Below are positions 7,839-15,942 of a stretch of DNA of 17,011 nucleotides, one piece after another. The stretch's first letter is position 1, and each line of letters starts with the position of its first letter. Source of the stretch: JBMOLC01 sp049324215. Its GTDB lineage: Bacteria > Patescibacteriota > Microgenomatia > UBA8517. The notes under the pieces were generated by a model. The model was not told the DNA's origin. It saw only the letters and a list, made by a program, of their open reading frames with translations, and searched no databases. The position numbers and the translations under genes are program-made. The stretch spans positions 1-17,011 of the forward strand of contig JBMOLC010000015.1 of assembly GCA_049324215.1 (NCBI GenBank), read 5' to 3'.

Positions 7839-8485
7839 AAATCCCTTACCTTTCAATTCCCGATGTTCCCTTAACCGCCCCCAGCCAGGAACACATACCG
7901 GTTGCCGATATCACGGAAGATGTCGTTCTTTATAAGGACGGCGGGGCGGCTCTAGTTATGGAGTCGACTTCGCTTAACTTTGGCCTCTTATCTGAAAAAG
8001 AACAGGAGGCAGTAATTGTAGCCTACGCAGCCCTTCTCAATTCTCTTTCTTTTTCCCTCCAAATAGTTATTAGAACCCAGAGGAAGGATATAAGTAGCTA
8101 CATTAATTATTTTGACGCTGCAACCAAGAAAATTACCAACCCCAAACTTTTGGGCTTGGCGCAAGGATACCGCCGTTTTATTTTGGACTCGATCAAAAAG
8201 AAAAACGTTCTCGGGAAGAAGTTTTACCTGGTCATTCCCTTTAGTCCTTTAGAATTAGGGGTAAGCAAGTCCTTTGCAACCGCTGTTAGGAAAGGGCCTC
8301 TTCCCTTCCCCAAAAGCTATGTGATAAAGAAGGCGAAAGTTATTCTCTACCCCAGGCGCGACCATCTGATCAGACAAGCCGGAAGGCTGGGAATCAGGCT
8401 GAGACAATTAACGAACAATGAATTGGTTGAGCTTTTCTATAACGTCTATAACCCAACCGCACCAGCTGTCAAAAAGGAAGAATAG
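7835..8485 (+). CDS. TraC-like / VirB4 N-terminal-like T4SS protein
   Basis: The protein has 216 aa with no signal peptide or membrane segment. The start overlaps the PrgI-gene stop by four bases (ATGA), implying translational coupling; GAAGGAG lies 13 bases upstream. The segment DVVLYKDGGAALVMESTSLN, then FGLLSEKEQEAVIVAYAALL and a strand with LQIVIRTQRKDIS, resembles the N-terminal alpha/beta domain of VirB4/TraC ATPases, which lack the nucleotide-binding motor here: no Walker A or B motif is present. Patescibacterial T4SS loci often encode such a 'TraC-like' protein between PrgI and VirB4, which is the arrangement seen here. It probably works on the cytoplasmic side with VirB4. Two bases separate its stop from the VirB4 start. 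The family assignment is from memory of the locus type and moderate sequence resemblance. Confidence 0.65.
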   Translation: MKIPYLSIPDVPLTAPSQEHIPVADITEDVVLYKDGGAALVMESTSLNFGLLSEKEQEAVIVAYAALLNSLSFSLQIVIRTQRKDISSYINYFDAATKKITNPKLLGLAQGYRRFILDSIKKKNVLGKKFYLVIPFSPLELGVSKSFATAVRKGPLPFPKSYVIKKAKVILYPRRDHLIRQAGRLGIRLRQLTNNELVELFYNVYNPTAPAVKKEE

Positions 8486-8487
8486 TT

Positions 8488-11400
8488 ATGGAACCGACTA
8501 AACCACCCGTTCCCTCCCCGACCTTAGCCCTCTATCAAAAACAAATGGGGATAGTCGATATTGTTGCCCCCGAGAGCCTCGAGGTTGACTTTGACTATCT
8601 AAAAATAGACAACGTTTATTTTCGAACTTTATTTGTTGCCGGCTACCCACGTTTTGTTTCCCCCGGTTGGCTTGAACCAGTCATCAACTTCGACAGTTCT
8701 CTTGATATTTCTTTTTACATTTATCCGGTTGAGGGCAAAAGCGTTCTTGATGATTTAAGAAGAAAAATTGCCGAGATGGAAGCTGAAATTGCAACCGACC
8801 TCGAAAGAGGAAAGATCGTCGACCCCTCGACTCAAGCAAAACTGGAGGATGCGAGGGCGCTTCAGGAACAATTGGTTAAGGGTTCGGAAAGGTTTTTTGA
8901 ATTTTCTTTCTACATTACAATTCCGGCTAATTCGATCGAAGAACTTAACCACATTACCCGACAGGTTGAGTCAACCCTAGGTTCCCTTTTAATTGTTGCC
9001 AAACATGCAACTCTGGACCAGCCGGCTGGCTTTCTTTCATCGGCTCCTTTTGGTGTCGATAGGCTAGCCATCACCAGAAACATGGATACAACCAGCCTAG
9101 CAACAACTTTCCCTTTAACCAGTGCGGAACTCTCTTCTGACCGTGGAGTTCTCTATGGAATTAATTCTGAAAACGAATCCTTCATAATCTTCGACCGCTT
9201 TTCTCTGGAGAACTCCAACATGACCATTTTTGCTACATCGGGAGCTGGGAAATCAACGAGTTACGCTACCGAAGTCTTATACCAAGACGAACGTGGTATT
9301 ACCAGAAAAGAAAAAATAGGAAAATTGGTTGATGGAATATTCGCAACAAAAAGCCCTATTAAACTGGAAAAAGAAATCGAGGGAGTTGTCCAGCCCGGAA
9401 TAAAAATCTTTTCTTTTGACGAAAACTTGGGGTGCAAATGGTCGGAAGTTGAGATTGCAGCCAGAAAAATTTCGCCCCAAACTCTTTATAGAATTAAGAC
9501 AAAAAGTGGAAGGGAGATTGAAATTACAAAGGACCATTGCTTGGTCCGTCTCAAGGAAGGGAAAATCAAAACGACAAAAGGAGAGGCTGTAAGGATTGGT
9601 AATTATCTTCCCTTGCCGCGCAAAATCGCATATGCCCCTAGCCAAGCTGGGTCGTTAGATGCTTTTGAAATTTTAAAAAACTCACAACTAAAGTTCTTAA
9701 GAAAGATGAGAGGAAGGGTGGGAAACAGGCTTATAAGAAGAACCGGAGGTATTCCGGCCACCATCGCCCTGGATAAAGACTTTTTCCTCATCCTTGGTCT
9801 TTTGGCTTCTGAAGGAATGGTCGCTCACAAAAGAGTACTGATTACAAGTACGACCCCCGCCGTCCTAAAGGAAGCGTCTAAATATTTCGCCTCCCTGGGA
9901 GTCCATCATCGTTTTATAAAAAGGGCGGGGAAAATTTTTGGGGTTAACGTCACTTCGGAAACACTCTCCTCCCTTTTCAAGGAAATAGGGGCTGCGGGAA
10001 AAGCCGCTGATAAAAAGGTTCCAGACGTTGTCTTTTCTGCCTCGAATAATCATGTTGCCAATTTCCTCAGCGCTTATTTTGAAGGGGATGGGACAGTAAG
10101 CGAACACGAGCTATCCGCAACTACCAAATCAAAACAACTTGCATCAGGGATTTGTTACCTTCTTTCCCGTTTTGGAATTATAGCCAGAACTAGCGTGCGA
10201 CGAAAAATGGCCACCAACACCAAAGCGAGGAAAAAAGAGGCTTATTATAACACCATCATTTCTGGTCGAGAGAACATTGAGACCTTCCTTAAGGAAATTG
10301 GATTCTTGTCGAAAGAAAAGACGCTAAAAGCAAGTAAATTGCTTAAGGCCGGAAATACCAATGTCGACGTGGTCCCGGAACTAGGATCTATTTTCCGGGA
10401 AATTTATCAGGAACTTTATGGCTCCGAGTTGCCGGCTCCTAATGGCTTCTCTGAAATAAAATTAGGAATTTTTAGGCCTTCCAGGAAAAATCTTTCGAGA
10501 ATAATCGCCCAAATAAAAAGAAGAATCGATGAAATCGAGGGCCTGGAAGGAGACGGTTTATCAAAACTGCGAAAACTACCGACAATCGGAGAAATTATCG
10601 AAAGCGGAAAGGACAGAAAAACAAATAGCCTTTTGTGGAAAAAGCTAGGGGCTTCCTGGCAAACCATAAAAAGCGGTATTAAACCCAACACAAGAAACGC
10701 TCTCTTGGCTGCGCAGATAACCCACAGCTACCAATATGGCGCTAGAGATGTCGGCGCAGTGTTGTACCAAAGCTTCAAATATGTGGGGGTTTCGTTGCAA
10801 AAATATGATTCCCCGTTGTGGAGCACCATTCTCTACAAGAAAGCCAACTCAAGATACGAAAAGGTAATTAAGGCAAGAGATTATATTACAGAGGTTTATA
10901 AAAAGAAGCTAGAAAGGCTGCAGGTAGTAAAACAGAAGGTCCGCTGGCTTGAAACGCTTGCTAATTCAGATCTTTTTTGGGATCCGGTTGTCAGCGTCAA
11001 AAAAATAAAGTCCAAACACAAATATGTATACGATCTTCAGGTAAAAAACAGGGTTTTTCTTGCCGGACACGCTGGAATGTTTGTTCACAATTCCTACTTC
11101 GTCAAACTTGAAGCCTTAAGATCCTTGATGTTAGGTACCGAAGTAATTGTCATTGACCCGGAAAGCGAGTATAAAACCCTATCTCGCGCTGTTGGCGGAG
11201 AGTTCATTTCTTTTTCTTTCAACTCTCCCTCAAAGATAAATCCCTTTGACCTCTCGCAGGTCTATGAGGAAGGCGAAAACCAGTTGGGGCTAAAAATCCT
11301 TTCTCTGCATTCTCTTTTCAAAGTCATTATGGGGACAATTACCCCATCCCAAGAGGCGCTTTTAGACCGGGCTCTGGTGGCAACTTATCGGGGTAAAGGC

Positions 11401-12063
11401 ATTACCCAAGACCCGACAACCCAAAAACGTGAGCCGCCTTTAATGGAAGACCTCTATAAAACCCTGGTCGGAATGGAGACCTCCGAAGCCATGGATTTGG
11501 CAGCGAGGATTGAAAAGTTTGTCCGAGGCAGTTTTGTGGGAATTTTTGACAAACAAACCAACGTTGACATCAGAAATCCTTTTACTGTCTTCTCCGTCAA
11601 GGACCTTCAAGACGTCTTAAGGCCTATTGCCATGTTTGTAATTCTGGACTTTATTTGGACCAGGGTCAAAAAGGACTTGAAAAAAAGGCTCTTAATTGTT
11701 GACGAGGCCTGGCACATGATGCGCTATCCCGACTCGGCCCAGTTTCTTTGGAGTGTAGTTAAAAGGGCCAGAAAATACTTCCTGGGTCTAACGACCATTA
11801 CCCAAGACGTTGAGGATTTCTTGGCCCAAGATATCGGCAAGGCCATTGTTACCAACTCGGCTCTGCAATTACTTCTCAAACAGTCGCCGGCAGCCATCGA
11901 TAAAGTCTCCGAGGTTTTTTACTTATCGCAGGGAGAAAAGCAATTGCTTTTGGCGGCCAACGTCGGGGAGGGAATTTTCTTTGCCGGGCCCCACCATGCA
12001 CCGATTAGGGTCGTTTCCTCGGAAGAAGAACACACTCTCATTACAACCAAACCGCAGAAATGA
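8488..12063 (+). CDS. virB4: VirB4-type conjugation/T4SS ATPase precursor containing an intein
   Basis: The 1191-aa precursor would give a 578-aa ATPase after splicing. AGGAAG (8475-8480), 7 bases before the ATG, supports the start. The N-terminal extein (1-255) is the VirB4/TraC non-motor domain and runs into FATSGAGK at 248-255. The C-terminal extein (869-1191) resumes SYFVKLEALRS, so joining the two restores the Walker A motif GAGKS. Further motor motifs follow: IVIDPESEY, NPFDL, Walker B LLIVDEAWH (Asp1072, Glu1073), TTITQDVEDFL, and the family-typical ending region GEGIFFAGPHHAPIRV. VirB4 proteins are hexameric cytoplasmic-face ATPases that drive pilus assembly or substrate transport. 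The length after splicing is on the short side for the family because a separate TraC-like gene precedes it. The TGA stop overlaps the start of the next gene. Without splicing the P-loop is broken, so activity should depend on the intein. Confidence 0.92.
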   Translation: MEPTKPPVPSPTLALYQKQMGIVDIVAPESLEVDFDYLKIDNVYFRTLFVAGYPRFVSPGWLEPVINFDSSLDISFYIYPVEGKSVLDDLRRKIAEMEAEIATDLERGKIVDPSTQAKLEDARALQEQLVKGSERFFEFSFYITIPANSIEELNHITRQVESTLGSLLIVAKHATLDQPAGFLSSAPFGVDRLAITRNMDTTSLATTFPLTSAELSSDRGVLYGINSENESFIIFDRFSLENSNMTIFATSGAGKSTSYATEVLYQDERGITRKEKIGKLVDGIFATKSPIKLEKEIEGVVQPGIKIFSFDENLGCKWSEVEIAARKISPQTLYRIKTKSGREIEITKDHCLVRLKEGKIKTTKGEAVRIGNYLPLPRKIAYAPSQAGSLDAFEILKNSQLKFLRKMRGRVGNRLIRRTGGIPATIALDKDFFLILGLLASEGMVAHKRVLITSTTPAVLKEASKYFASLGVHHRFIKRAGKIFGVNVTSETLSSLFKEIGAAGKAADKKVPDVVFSASNNHVANFLSAYFEGDGTVSEHELSATTKSKQLASGICYLLSRFGIIARTSVRRKMATNTKARKKEAYYNTIISGRENIETFLKEIGFLSKEKTLKASKLLKAGNTNVDVVPELGSIFREIYQELYGSELPAPNGFSEIKLGIFRPSRKNLSRIIAQIKRRIDEIEGLEGDGLSKLRKLPTIGEIIESGKDRKTNSLLWKKLGASWQTIKSGIKPNTRNALLAAQITHSYQYGARDVGAVLYQSFKYVGVSLQKYDSPLWSTILYKKANSRYEKVIKARDYITEVYKKKLERLQVVKQKVRWLETLANSDLFWDPVVSVKKIKSKHKYVYDLQVKNRVFLAGHAGMFVHNSYFVKLEALRSLMLGTEVIVIDPESEYKTLSRAVGGEFISFSFNSPSKINPFDLSQVYEEGENQLGLKILSLHSLFKVIMGTITPSQEALLDRALVATYRGKGITQDPTTQKREPPLMEDLYKTLVGMETSEAMDLAARIEKFVRGSFVGIFDKQTNVDIRNPFTVFSVKDLQDVLRPIAMFVILDFIWTRVKKDLKKRLLIVDEAWHMMRYPDSAQFLWSVVKRARKYFLGLTTITQDVEDFLAQDIGKAIVTNSALQLLLKQSPAAIDKVSEVFYLSQGEKQLLLAANVGEGIFFAGPHHAPIRVVSSEEEHTLITTKPQK
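9253..11091 (+). mobile_element. In-frame LAGLIDADG intein inside the VirB4 Walker A motif (613 aa)
   Basis: The intein spans precursor residues 256-868. Its first residue is Ser (STSYATEVL), which aligns by eye with the cyanobacterial DnaE intein start CLSYETEIL. Block B is TKDHCLV (Thr347, His350). The C-terminal blocks are FWDPVVSVKKI, YVYDLQV and FVHN, ending His867-Asn868, followed by the +1 nucleophile Ser869 of the extein. Two LAGLIDADG motifs are seen: LILGLLASEG (Glu442) and LSAYFEGDG (Asp534), 92 residues apart, so a homing endonuclease is encoded. About 200 further residues lie between the endonuclease and the C-terminal splicing blocks, making the intein longer than most. These include DVVP and a possible helix-turn-helix near LPTIGEIIE and SWQTIKSGI. 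The block F position that often carries His is Arg (KNRVFLAG), which also varies in archaeal-type inteins. The key splicing residues are intact, so it is likely active. Confidence 0.93.
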
Positions 12064-14324
12064 CCAACGAAATAACCATCGACGCCGAGACAGCCAGAAG
12101 GCTGCTTTTCATCCTTTCCCTTGAAGGAGACGTCAAAGGAGAGGAAATTGAGTGGGCGCTAGCTATCATTCATCAGATCCCGGGCTATGAAAAAGTGACA
12201 ATTATCAAAGCGGCCCAGGATGAGGCGCTTAAAAGAACCCTGGCGGGTATCGCCGCCGAGCAGATTTCTCCAACGACCCCCAAAGAGCTCAAAGCTCTAA
12301 TTGAGGCCGCCGAAGAAAGGCAGGCAGCTCTGGCGGCCGCGAAGGAGGTCGGAGAAAAAAGAGCCGAAGAGTTCGTCAAGGCCGCAGAAAAAGCGGCCAA
12401 AACCAAAGCGCAATTTAAAGCTGCCCCCGAAGCGGCAGCCCCATTACCCGAGACGGCCCTGCCGCCTCCAGAAGAAAAGGTTTCTTTCAGCATAAAGATA
12501 ACGCCGGCTGCCCTTAAGGCCTTTCAAGAATCTACGGGCAAAGCCGCGGCTATGCCCTTTAAGCTGGTTACCTTTTTCTCTCCACCCAAAGCCTTAATCC
12601 AAACACCCCAAACCACCGCCGCCCTCGCCTCAGCCATGACGCTTGTGCAAATTTCGGCTAAAGCAGAAAAGCTGGCGGGTCCCGAAAGAAAACATCTTTT
12701 AGAGTTAGTTGAAAACCTTAGGAGAGCGGAATTCTCTTTTTATTCCCAAGTTCAACAGCAAAGAACAAGAGTTTCGGTCGGGGAAATGATAATTCTCATG
12801 GGGCCGGAATCCGGAAGGCCTCAGGGAGAAATAGTTGCCCTCGTCCGTGGGGCAACCCCCGAAAAAGGTCCTTCCTTTATCGGGAGTATCGGTCAACAAA
12901 TTTTTGGGGGTCTTGCCCAGAGAGCAGTTACCAAGGCCGCAAGTAAGGCTATTACCTCAGCTCTAACAAAGGCGGGCATTTCGATCACCACCAAGGCGGT
13001 GGGTGCCGGTGTCGGCCAAGCAGCAATTCCAATTCCTGGGGTTGGAGCAATCGTTGGCTGGCTGGCCAGCAAGGTTCTGTCGCCGCTTATTGACAAAGTT
13101 TTTGATTTCATTAGAAAAAATAAATGGGTCCTGGCTGCCCCCTTTGTCCTTGTTGGTCTTATCTTCGGCCTACCTTGGCTAACCGTTGGGGGGATAGCCT
13201 TGGGAGGGGTGCTTCTAGCCAGAGGGGTAGGCTCGGCTCTCTCGATGGCTGGCAGAACCGCCGCATCAATCTTCACCGGCTTGGCCACCCTAACGATTAT
13301 GTCTGTCGCCTTGCCTTTTCTCGTTGCTTTGATAGCTATCCCCGTCCTGGTTGCAATCATTCTCTTTATAATTAACTCTGGAGCATATCTTGTTCCCCCT
13401 TCGGTCTCGCAGTTTGCAGAATCTCCTTATATCGACATAGAAAAAACACCTGAGCCCCCAGGACCTTTCTCAAACCCCCCACCAAACGTTTCGGTTACCT
13501 ACACCATAATCATTAAAGCGAAAAAGGGAACCTTAACCAATATTCGTTTCCAATACGAGTGCCGTGTTGTCGGTTCCGGAGGCGGGAACGACTGTCCGCC
13601 GGTTGAAATTCCCGAAGCACCTCTGCAAATTTCTCCTACCGAACCCTTTTCTCTTTCCTACTCTGCCTCTTACGGAACTAGCTTTCGAGACTCCATTGTC
13701 GTTGACACCTTCACGGTTGTCGCCGATGCCCCCGACCAAGCCGGAGCGACAGCTGCAACCAGTGCCTCTGTCGTTATTGGCAATCCCCCAATAGATTGTC
13801 CCCTTCCTGCCTACGACACAAAAGGTAAAAGGTGGGCCTCCTATACCCCGGGAGACGAAGCGCGGGGACACGGAAGCAACGCCTATTGGCAAGGGGGCAA
13901 GGCGTGTAGATATTCTCTGCCTCAAAGCATTGGCTGTAATGGGCCGTCTGATTCTAGGGCTTCCTCAAATGTTTGTTTTGACGAGTCTTCGCGCTGTGCT
14001 CAATATGGATACGCATACGACGTTTGGCCGACGGGAGGAACACAAGTTTTTGCTCCCAGAGTTGGTAAAGAGTCTGTTGTCTGGAACTGCAGCCATGCAT
14101 TTGCAAATGGGGACCCCCCTGGTTCGGCCGGACAGACATACGCTTGCGACTCAGGACCTTATCACCTTGTTCTTACGCACCTTAAGGAGGGGGCCAGAAC
14201 GGGGAGGGTTCCCTCAGGACAAAGAATTGGCGAGCTTCACCCCCTTAGTGGAAATGCTCATGTACACATGGAGTTTAGTTTGAACGGGGTCTATCAAAGG
14301 CCTGAAGACTTTTTCTGTTTCTGA
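12060..14324 (+). CDS. Large T4SS-associated membrane protein with degenerate M23 (LytM) peptidase domain
   Basis: The protein has 754 aa. The ATG overlaps the VirB4 stop (ATGA), with no Shine-Dalgarno site, so translation is probably coupled. Order of parts: a helical N-terminus, an Ala/Lys/Glu-rich coiled-coil stretch (about 75-135), an Ala/Gly-rich amphipathic region (about 275-350), hydrophobic segments at about 353-390 and 405-440, then an exported part. The exported part has a beta-rich domain (about 455-600) and a Cys-rich M23-like domain (about 605-754). M23 signs are YAYDVWPTGGTQVFAP (Asp654), LVLTHLKEG (His707), GQRIGELHP and HVHMEF (His734, His736). The first zinc-ligand His of the usual HxGxD motif is Gly here (Gly650), so catalysis is doubtful. 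Probable role: a scaffold linking the cytoplasmic ATPase to the wall, by anchoring or remodelling peptidoglycan. The domain call is good; the function is inferred. Confidence 0.7.
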   Translation: MTNEITIDAETARRLLFILSLEGDVKGEEIEWALAIIHQIPGYEKVTIIKAAQDEALKRTLAGIAAEQISPTTPKELKALIEAAEERQAALAAAKEVGEKRAEEFVKAAEKAAKTKAQFKAAPEAAAPLPETALPPPEEKVSFSIKITPAALKAFQESTGKAAAMPFKLVTFFSPPKALIQTPQTTAALASAMTLVQISAKAEKLAGPERKHLLELVENLRRAEFSFYSQVQQQRTRVSVGEMIILMGPESGRPQGEIVALVRGATPEKGPSFIGSIGQQIFGGLAQRAVTKAASKAITSALTKAGISITTKAVGAGVGQAAIPIPGVGAIVGWLASKVLSPLIDKVFDFIRKNKWVLAAPFVLVGLIFGLPWLTVGGIALGGVLLARGVGSALSMAGRTAASIFTGLATLTIMSVALPFLVALIAIPVLVAIILFIINSGAYLVPPSVSQFAESPYIDIEKTPEPPGPFSNPPPNVSVTYTIIIKAKKGTLTNIRFQYECRVVGSGGGNDCPPVEIPEAPLQISPTEPFSLSYSASYGTSFRDSIVVDTFTVVADAPDQAGATAATSASVVIGNPPIDCPLPAYDTKGKRWASYTPGDEARGHGSNAYWQGGKACRYSLPQSIGCNGPSDSRASSNVCFDESSRCAQYGYAYDVWPTGGTQVFAPRVGKESVVWNCSHAFANGDPPGSAGQTYACDSGPYHLVLTHLKEGARTGRVPSGQRIGELHPLSGNAHVHMEFSLNGVYQRPEDFFCF

Positions 14325-14330
14325 TAATAT
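14302..14330 (+). promoter_or_regulatory. Weak candidate promoter in the 3' end of the M23-like gene
   Basis: CTGAAG (14302-14307), 17 bases, then TAATAT (14325-14330), 7 bases before ATG 14338. The spacing resembles the leaderless arrangement of the divergent unknown genes. GGAAG directly abuts the ATG and is too close to act as a normal ribosome-binding site. The -35 match is poor, so cotranscription from the operon is equally likely. Confidence 0.25.
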
Positions 14331-14337
14331 TTGGAAG

Positions 14338-14784
14338 ATGAGAACGTTTATTAAAAAATATTGGATAGCTTTATTTGCCATATTGGGGGGCACCGGCCTT
14401 GTGTTTTTTTTGCTAACTAGGGGCGGCGTACAACCCCCTGCACCAACCGCTTCTCCTACTCCACAACCCTTTGTTCTAGAACACTCCTTTCCTCCTTCCG
14501 GGAAACAGGAATTGGGAGATACCGGAGTTGCCCTTGCGTTCTCCTTCACTTCCCCCATCGACTTATCTAGCGTGATTGTTACCTTGAAACCAGATGTGGG
14601 ATTTGACCTCTTTACAGACCAGGGTGGAAAAACGCTCTATATAAAACCCTTGCCGAAATGGGAATACAATGTGGAATATAAAATTCAGATTAACCTTAGG
14701 TCTAAAGCAGGAGAGACTCTGGAGTCCCCGGTAGAGAGTGTCTTCATTTTTACTCCAATGAAAACCTCTCCCCTTTCTGAATAA
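14338..14784 (+). CDS. Small membrane-anchored protein with a bacterial Ig-like domain
   Basis: The protein has 148 aa. A short basic N-terminus (MRTFIKKYW) leads into one hydrophobic segment (about 9-27) without a lipobox Cys, so it is an uncleaved anchor or signal rather than a lipoprotein. A Pro/Thr/Ser linker (about 30-45) follows. The rest is a single beta-sandwich of the Big_5 / SbsA Ig-like type: SFPPSGKQELGDTGVALAFSF, then the SPIDLSSVIVTLKP strand pair, an LYIKPLPKWEYNVEYKIQI segment, and a final FIFTP strand. Such domains serve as spacers or binding modules on surface proteins. It begins 13 bases after the M23-like gene and is the last plus-strand gene before dnaN, so it may be the final member of the secretion operon. 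The specific partner is unknown. Confidence 0.7.
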   Translation: MRTFIKKYWIALFAILGGTGLVFFLLTRGGVQPPAPTASPTPQPFVLEHSFPPSGKQELGDTGVALAFSFTSPIDLSSVIVTLKPDVGFDLFTDQGGKTLYIKPLPKWEYNVEYKIQINLRSKAGETLESPVESVFIFTPMKTSPLSE

Positions 14785-14789
14785 GAAAA

Positions 14790-15893
14790 CTAACCCTGAA
14801 TCCTGACCGGCATAATAAGGTGTAAGAAGGTTGGGTCTTTGGGGTCGGTAAAAACTCCCGGAGAAGAAGGTCCGGAAAGTTCAAGTTTAACCTCTTCGCC
14901 CTTGACTGAATGTAAAAACTCTTCCAAGAAGCGGTAGTTAAAGGCAACTTCCATTTTCTCTTCTCCTTCGACCTTGGCATCAATCCGCGTTGTTTGGTTT
15001 CCAGAGGCTGCACTTTCGGCCAGGATATCAACATAATCCTTGCCCAAATTTAGCTTAATGATGTTGGCCGACTCCCGGGCAAAGACCCCAGCCAACTTGA
15101 CCGCCCGTAAAAGCTCTTCTTTATCGAGAAAAACTTTTGCCAGGGTACTCTTGGGAATAATTCTTTCGTAATCTGGAAATTCTCCTTCCAAAAGCCTAGA
15201 GGAAAAAACCGTGTCGTCGGTCGCAAAAAGGACCTGGTTTTCTTTCTGGTTAAAAGCCAGAACTATCTCTTCTGCCTCGTTAAATCTCGAAAGCTCGAAA
15301 AGGATGCTCTTGGGAAGAATTAGTTTTTGGAGAGCCTTGGCTTTGATCGAAACCTTTTTCTGGGAAAGGCGGAAACCGTCGGTGGCCACCAAAACCAAAA
15401 CGTCCTGTTGAAAAATAAAAAGCACCCCGGTTAAAACCGGTCGGGTTTCGTCGATTGAAGCCGCATATAAAACTTGGGAAAGTCCTTCGAGAAATAGGTC
15501 TTTTTTCAAAGGTACTCCCGTCTCTTTGGCGATAAGTTGGGGTATTGCGGGAAAATCCGAAGCGTTCATCCCGGAAATGTCCGATTCAAAGTTTGGGGTT
15601 GAAATTTTGAGGTGTTCTTTTTCTGCTTCAAGCTTTACCGATTGGGAATTAAGGTTTGAAATAAGATCTGTAATTGTTCGGCCGGGAACAGTGATTTCTC
15701 CCTCTCTTTCGACTTTCGCGACCACCGAACTTGAAACCGAGACCTCAAGATTGGTTGAGGAAATTTGCAGTTTATTTTTTTTGGCAGAAAGAAGGATATT
15801 GCCTAATACCGGGAGTTGGGCTCTGGGACTGACAAATCTCGAGGCCAGAGTGAGGGCTTTGGTCAGACTTTCTTGCAGAACCTCAATTTTCAT
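14790..15893 (-). CDS. dnaN: DNA polymerase III beta subunit (sliding clamp)
   Basis: The protein has 367 aa, the usual length for the family, and spans all three clamp domains. Recognisable signatures are the N-terminus MKIEVLQESLTKALTLASRF, the PVLGNILLSA strand, FPAIPQL, VATDGFRLS (about residues 168-176), GEFPDYERIIP, and the C-terminal MPVRIQG. The clamp encircles DNA and tethers the replicative polymerase. The ATG at 15893 is preceded by AAGGA a few bases upstream on the minus strand. The gene lies downstream of dnaA in the same direction, separated by the 190-bp origin region, the common dnaA-dnaN arrangement. Its stop is 5 bp from the stop of the convergent Ig-like gene, leaving no room for a terminator. 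Confidence 0.97.
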   Translation of the reverse strand: MKIEVLQESLTKALTLASRFVSPRAQLPVLGNILLSAKKNKLQISSTNLEVSVSSSVVAKVEREGEITVPGRTITDLISNLNSQSVKLEAEKEHLKISTPNFESDISGMNASDFPAIPQLIAKETGVPLKKDLFLEGLSQVLYAASIDETRPVLTGVLFIFQQDVLVLVATDGFRLSQKKVSIKAKALQKLILPKSILFELSRFNEAEEIVLAFNQKENQVLFATDDTVFSSRLLEGEFPDYERIIPKSTLAKVFLDKEELLRAVKLAGVFARESANIIKLNLGKDYVDILAESAASGNQTTRIDAKVEGEEKMEVAFNYRFLEEFLHSVKGEEVKLELSGPSSPGVFTDPKDPTFLHLIMPVRIQG

Positions 15894-15913
15894 TTTTCCT
15901 TTCTTAGCATATT

Positions 15914-15942
15914 TAAAATAGTAGTTCTAGTAGTAGTTAGCG
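15914..15942. other. DnaA-trio-like unwinding element
   Basis: On the plus strand TAG triplets occur in phase at 15919, 15922, 15928, 15931 and 15934, with one TTC at 15925, and a further TAG at 15938 after a one-base slip. Read 3' to 5' this is GAT-repeats, the DnaA-trio motif on which DnaA assembles along single-stranded DNA. A GCG step at its box-proximal side and AT-rich DNA on the far side match the known layout. The identification is by pattern only. Confidence 0.65.

Noticed and set aside
9256..9258. Intein starting at Thr257 or Ser258 instead of Ser256
   Set aside because: Alignment of STSYATEVL with CLSYETEIL places residue 1 at Ser256, and only this choice restores GAGKS followed by the normal VirB4 sequence using Ser869 as the +1 residue.
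12893..13360. 155-codon minus-strand frame opposite the M23-like gene
   Set aside because: It mirrors the membrane-segment coding region and is Ala/Thr/Pro-biased with no recognisable motif.
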